The notes below the pieces were generated by a model. The model was not told where the DNA came from and ran no database searches. It was given only the letters and a program-made list of their open reading frames with translations. Of a stretch of 17,063 nucleotides of DNA, positions 13,954-17,063 are shown piece by piece. Location: contig CABQND010000045.1 of the NCBI GenBank assembly GCA_902465495.1, positions 1 to 17,063 on the forward strand, written 5' to 3'. The translations under genes and the position numbers were made by a program. This DNA comes from an uncultured Eubacteriales bacterium. GTDB lineage: Bacteria; Bacillota; Clostridia; Christensenellales; Borkfalkiaceae. Position 1 is the first letter of the stretch. Each line of letters begins with the position of its first letter.

Positions 13954-14928
13954 TTGATCTTTAAAAATTCTTTTCATCTTTTGATCGATAATTTCGGATT
14001 GAATTTTAAGCTCTTGCTCTATAAAATAATTGTAGGCGCGATCGGTATCGCTTTGGGCGCGGCTTTTTTGTATCCTACGCTGAATATGATCTTTTCCAGC
14101 GAGCCATTCAATGATATTGCTGAATTGTTCGGTGAATTTTTCAAAGCATTGATTTCGGGGAACATTGAGTTTTTGCAAGGTTTTGCCCAGCAATTGCAAG
14201 ATAAGTTAACCATTTTTCTTTCTTATTTGCAGGAAAAAACGCCGAACGTTGTCTTTTTCTTCGTTATGCTCGTGCTGATATTCCTTATTACGCGCTTTTT
14301 GAGCGGAATGGGGAATTTTGTATTCGGGAAATTGGTCGGCGACAAGATGTCCAGTTATTCCAAAACATCTTTTTCGACGGCATATATCAGCAATTTAGGC
14401 AGGGCAATGCTTTGGCAGGTGGTGTATGTTCCGATCACGTTTGTATATGATGTCTGTGTGCTTGCACTGTGTTACTTGGCGTTTTTGATTTTGCTGAGTA
14501 TCATTTCTTCATCCATTATTGCAGCCTTGATGGCGCTCATGTTTTCGGTGGCGTTGTTGGTTGTTTCGCAGGCTGTAAAGCTGACGGTGTTCAGCAATGC
14601 GGTACCTGCTCTTGTTTGCGATAAAGTGGGTGTCGGTACGGCGCTCAAAAAGAGTTTTTCGTTCACGAAAGAGCGGTTTGCTTCTCTTTTTACGACATAT
14701 TTGGTCACGGCCATGCTGATCCTTTGCGTGAATGTTTTGTTTGCTTTTGCATCTTTCGGGGCGGCACTTTTGATTACCGTTCCGATGTCGTACATGATGC
14801 TTATTTGTATTCAATTTGTAAGTTATTATACGTACGAGAAAAAGAAGTATTTCCTTACCGAAAGCCAGATCGTGGCACCGAAAGAGGAAAAGAGCAGAGA
14901 AAATTTCTACGACGATTTTGAAATTTAA
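13954..14928 (+). CDS. Polytopic membrane protein (unknown)
   Basis: A 324-residue protein from TTG 13954, with GCGGAGGG about 9 bases upstream and 16 bases after the previous stop, so the two are in one operon. The predicted membrane segments include KIIVGAIGIALGAAFLYP, VVFFFVMLVLIFLITRFL, a long double or triple hydrophobic stretch in the middle (about 165-210) and two near the C-terminus (LVTAMLILCVNVLFAFASF). An amphipathic region of about 45 residues separates the first two. The C-terminal tail is polar and acidic (KEEKSRENFYDDFEI), probably cytoplasmic. The LKKSFSFTKERF loop followed by membrane helices recalls glycerophosphodiester phosphodiesterase membrane-domain-like proteins, but no catalytic domain is present. 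Function unknown. Confidence 0.85.
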   Translation: MIFKNSFHLLIDNFGLNFKLLLYKIIVGAIGIALGAAFLYPTLNMIFSSEPFNDIAELFGEFFKALISGNIEFLQGFAQQLQDKLTIFLSYLQEKTPNVVFFFVMLVLIFLITRFLSGMGNFVFGKLVGDKMSSYSKTSFSTAYISNLGRAMLWQVVYVPITFVYDVCVLALCYLAFLILLSIISSSIIAALMALMFSVALLVVSQAVKLTVFSNAVPALVCDKVGVGTALKKSFSFTKERFASLFTTYLVTAMLILCVNVLFAFASFGAALLITVPMSYMMLICIQFVSYYTYEKKKYFLTESQIVAPKEEKSRENFYDDFEI

Positions 14929-14995
14929 AACAAGACGGCGCTGATTTTCGTGCGGCGCTGCAGTTGGATATTGTTAATTTTTTCGGAGGCTTTTC

Positions 14996-16702
14996 ATGGA
15001 TTTTCAAGAAGCTTATAAATCTTGGCTCAGCGATCCGCGCTTGAACGAAGAGGGCAAGGCAGAACTCGGCGGCATTGCGGGTGATATGTCACAGATCGAA
15101 TATCGATTCGGAGCAGAATTAGAATTCGGTACGGCGGGTATGCGTGGGATCATCGGTTATGGTACGAACATGATGAACGTTTATACGGTACGCCGCGCCA
15201 CGCAGGGGCTTGCGCAGTATGTGAAATCACTGGGCGCGCCTGCGATGAAACGGGGTGTCGTGATTTCTTATGATACGCGCCGTAAATCGGATGAATTTGC
15301 TCAGGCGGCGGCGGAAGTTTTGGCGGCGAACGGAATCGTTGCGCATCTGTACGGAAAGGAGCATCCTGTTCCCATGCTTTCATATGCAGTGCGCAGATTG
15401 GGTGCGGTCGCCGGCATTATGATTACTGCGAGCCACAACCCGAAAGAATACAACGGCTATAAAGTTTATGGCGAAGACGGTGCACAGATGTCTCCCGAAG
15501 CGACAGACGTCGTCGTAGGATATATTGACGAGATCAAAGATTATTTTTCTGTGCAGGGCGTGAAGAATTCTCTTATTAAAAGCGTTCCTTCTTCTGTCGA
15601 TAAGAGCTATTATAAAAAGATCGCAAAACTTACACTTTCACCCAAAGCGATCAAAAAAGTCGGCAAAAATTTAAAACTTGTTTACACGCCTGTACACGGA
15701 AGCGGTTATGTTCCCGTTACGACGATCCTCAAAAAACTGGGCATCAATGTCACTGTTGTGCCCGAACAGGTAAAAAAAGATCCCGAATTTTCGACAGTAG
15801 AGGTCCCGAACCCCGAATTTAAAGAGACCCTCTCGATGGGCATTGCACTAGCAAATAAGATCAATGCCGATGTCGTGTTCGGTACCGATCCCGACTCCGA
15901 CCGCTTGGGCGTTGCGATCAAAGATGATAAGGGCGAGTTTGTCGCTTTGTCCGGAAATCAGGTCGGTATCCTTTTGCTTGATTATATCTTGACCCGTCTC
16001 AAAGAGGAGAATAAACTTCCTGCAAACGGCGTTGTTGTCAAGAGTTTTGTGACGACGGGAATGGCAAAGGCGATTTGCGATAACTTTGACGTTGAACTTG
16101 TCGATGTACCCGTTGGATTCAAATTTATCGGGGAAAAAATTAAAGAGTACGAGCAGACAAAAGCGCATACGTTCCTTTTCGGGTTTGAGGAAAGCTGCGG
16201 GTATCTGCGCGGCACGCAGTGCAGCCGCGATAAAGATGCGGTCGTTGCTTCCATGCTCTGCGCAGAAATGGTCTGCTATTATACCTATACACGTCAGTCG
16301 GTTTACGGCAGACTGATGGATATTTACGATCGGTATCAGTACGTTCTGGATAAAAATATTTCCATCAAATTCGGCGGGCTGAACGCAATGAAGGAAATGA
16401 ATGCGCTCGTCGATTCTCTCAAAACCAAAAAGATCGAAAAATTTAATATTTATAATGTTGTGGCTGTACGCGATTATTCCGCTTCCGTGCGCAGGCTGGC
16501 GGACGGCACGGAAGAGCCGCTCGATATTCCCAAGACCAACGCGGTATATTATGAGCTGGAAAATGGCAGCTTTATCTGCGTTCGCCCGAGCGGTACAGAG
16601 CCGAAACTGAAAATTTATTATTCGGTGCGTGCGAAGGACGAAGAGGCGGCGACAAAAGCGTTTGATAAAATGCGCGAAGCGTTCGAGGCTTTTATTAAAT
16701 AA
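14996..16702 (+). CDS. pgcA: Phospho-sugar mutase (alpha-phosphoglucomutase type)
   Basis: A 568-residue protein from ATG 14996, with CGGAGG 6 bases upstream; full family length. It interconverts glucose 1-phosphate and glucose 6-phosphate (possibly also mannose phosphates), feeding UDP-glucose, glycolipid and glycan synthesis in the cytoplasm. All four active-site loops are visible: the phosphoserine loop TASHNP (Ser146), the metal loop GTDPDSDRLG (Asp298, 300, 302), the sugar-binding loop GFEES (396-400) and the phosphate-binding loop RPSGTEPK (530-537). The N-terminal LEFGTAGMRG is also typical of this bacterial subgroup. It follows the two membrane proteins after 67 bases without an obvious terminator or promoter, so it may be co-transcribed from 13051-13079. 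It is a housekeeping gene marking ordinary chromosome to the right of the cassette. Confidence 0.95.
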   Translation: MDFQEAYKSWLSDPRLNEEGKAELGGIAGDMSQIEYRFGAELEFGTAGMRGIIGYGTNMMNVYTVRRATQGLAQYVKSLGAPAMKRGVVISYDTRRKSDEFAQAAAEVLAANGIVAHLYGKEHPVPMLSYAVRRLGAVAGIMITASHNPKEYNGYKVYGEDGAQMSPEATDVVVGYIDEIKDYFSVQGVKNSLIKSVPSSVDKSYYKKIAKLTLSPKAIKKVGKNLKLVYTPVHGSGYVPVTTILKKLGINVTVVPEQVKKDPEFSTVEVPNPEFKETLSMGIALANKINADVVFGTDPDSDRLGVAIKDDKGEFVALSGNQVGILLLDYILTRLKEENKLPANGVVVKSFVTTGMAKAICDNFDVELVDVPVGFKFIGEKIKEYEQTKAHTFLFGFEESCGYLRGTQCSRDKDAVVASMLCAEMVCYYTYTRQSVYGRLMDIYDRYQYVLDKNISIKFGGLNAMKEMNALVDSLKTKKIEKFNIYNVVAVRDYSASVRRLADGTEEPLDIPKTNAVYYELENGSFICVRPSGTEPKLKIYYSVRAKDEEAATKAFDKMREAFEAFIK

Positions 16703-16713
16703 TGTCGAATAGC

Positions 16714-16749
16714 CTTGTTTCCTATATATAATATAAATAAGGAAACAAG
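16714..16749 (+). terminator. Weak hairpin after the mutase gene
   Basis: CTTGTTTCC (16714-16722) pairs with GGAAACAAG (16741-16749) across an 18-base A/T-only loop. There is no T-run afterwards. It may act as a 3' stabilising hairpin; the true terminator is probably the one at 16815-16846. Confidence 0.4.
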
Positions 16750-16814
16750 AACTTGAAAGACTGTATGTTCAAAAACGAACGGACAATAAAGTAGTAGCAT
16801 TCAGTGCTTGTTTT

Positions 16815-16846
16815 CGTCCGCCGCTATATGCGGCGGGCGTTTTTTT
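16815..16846 (+). terminator. Strong intrinsic terminator
   Basis: A 10-bp GC-rich stem (CGTCCGCCGC 16815-16824 with GCGGCGGGCG 16830-16839, one G-U pair), loop TATAT, then T7. It lies 113 bases after the mutase stop and insulates the promoter region that follows. Confidence 0.9.
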
Positions 16847-16883
16847 AACAAACAAATGTTGCTTAATTTGGCTGTTTGACAAG

Positions 16884-17063
16884 AACTTTTAAAAAAAACA
16901 AAAAAACATTTATATTTTTAAAAAAATGCTTGACATAAAATAGGAAAAGTGTTATCATGTCTAAGCTGTCGATTCGGACAGCACACTTTCTCTTCTGTTG
17001 AAGAGCTTAGAAGATTGACAACTGCATAGCGAAAATAAAAAATCAGTACAAAGGCAAAATCAA
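16884..17063 (+). promoter_or_regulatory. Strong promoter and structured leader, probably of an rRNA operon
   Basis: TTGACA (16930-16935), 17-base spacer, TATCAT (16953-16958), preceded by an A/T tract with A- and T-runs that resembles an UP element. The leader holds two hairpins (GCTGTC / GACAGC, 16965-16970 with 16977-16982; CTCTTC / GAAGAG, 16990-16995 with 17000-17005), followed by AGAAGATTGACAACTGCATAG (17009-17029), which resembles the TTGAAAACTG-type segments found in Firmicutes rRNA leaders and spacers. No reading frame or ribosome binding site begins before the window ends. A 16S gene just downstream is inferred, not seen. Confidence 0.6.

Noticed and set aside
14929..14995. Terminator or promoter before the mutase gene
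   Set aside because: The repeated GGCGCTG here is a direct, not inverted, repeat, and no spaced -35/-10 pair was found.
16876..16881. Second TTGACA upstream of the final promoter
   Set aside because: No acceptable -10 at 16-18 bases; the region is an A/T tract.
1..17063. CRISPR arrays, tRNA genes, insertion sequences, integrase or att repeats
   Set aside because: Looked for on both strands by eye; no regularly spaced repeats, no cloverleaf with CCA-like end, no transposase or integrase motifs, and no matching direct repeats flanking the cassette were recognised.

Overview
The window looks like chromosome of a Gram-positive Clostridia-type bacterium (Bacillota) of moderate GC. The signs are AGGAGG-type ribosome binding sites, many TTG and GTG starts, TTGACA/TATAAT promoters, a Bacillus-type LexA box and Firmicutes-like envelope proteins. 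A Christensenellales or Borkfalkia-like lineage would fit, but this is a guess from gene flavour and not a demonstrated assignment.

Layout. (1) 1-707: two small, apparently frameshifted genes, then a bidirectional terminator (786-823). (2) 841-3441 (-): a large secreted, membrane-anchored beta-propeller/SH3-like protein with its own promoter. (3) 3454-3803: a regulatory region holding that promoter, two palindromes and a near-consensus SOS (LexA) box. (4) 3804-4310 (+): a phage-type, sigma-region-4-like regulator. (5) 4330-5034 (-): a second anchored protein that resembles the C-terminal part of the first. (6) 5129-12882 (+): an uninterrupted podovirus-type packaging and head cassette. It encodes the large terminase, a small terminase-small-subunit-like protein, a P22-like portal, scaffold, HK97-fold major capsid protein, a neck adaptor-like protein, a beta-propeller nozzle/hub-like protein and a small coiled-coil protein, and it ends in a strong terminator. 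(7) 13119-14928: two polytopic membrane proteins behind a near-perfect sigma-A promoter. (8) 14996-16702: phospho-sugar mutase (alpha-phosphoglucomutase type). (9) 16815-17063: a terminator, an A/T-rich UP-like tract and a strong promoter with a structured leader, probably that of an rRNA operon starting beyond the window.

The most interesting content is the cassette. It can in principle build and fill a capsid, but within this window it has no integrase, repressor, replication genes, lysis genes or tail fibres. It sits between ordinary chromosomal genes, and its reading frames are intact. Its likely activator gene lies behind a LexA box. My working hypothesis is a domesticated, DNA-damage-responsive capsid system (gene-transfer-agent-like or capsid-forming satellite-like), possibly accompanied by the two anchored surface proteins encoded on the opposite strand. 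The gene identities come from reading motifs in the sequence. The domestication, the SOS wiring and the link to the surface proteins are inference.
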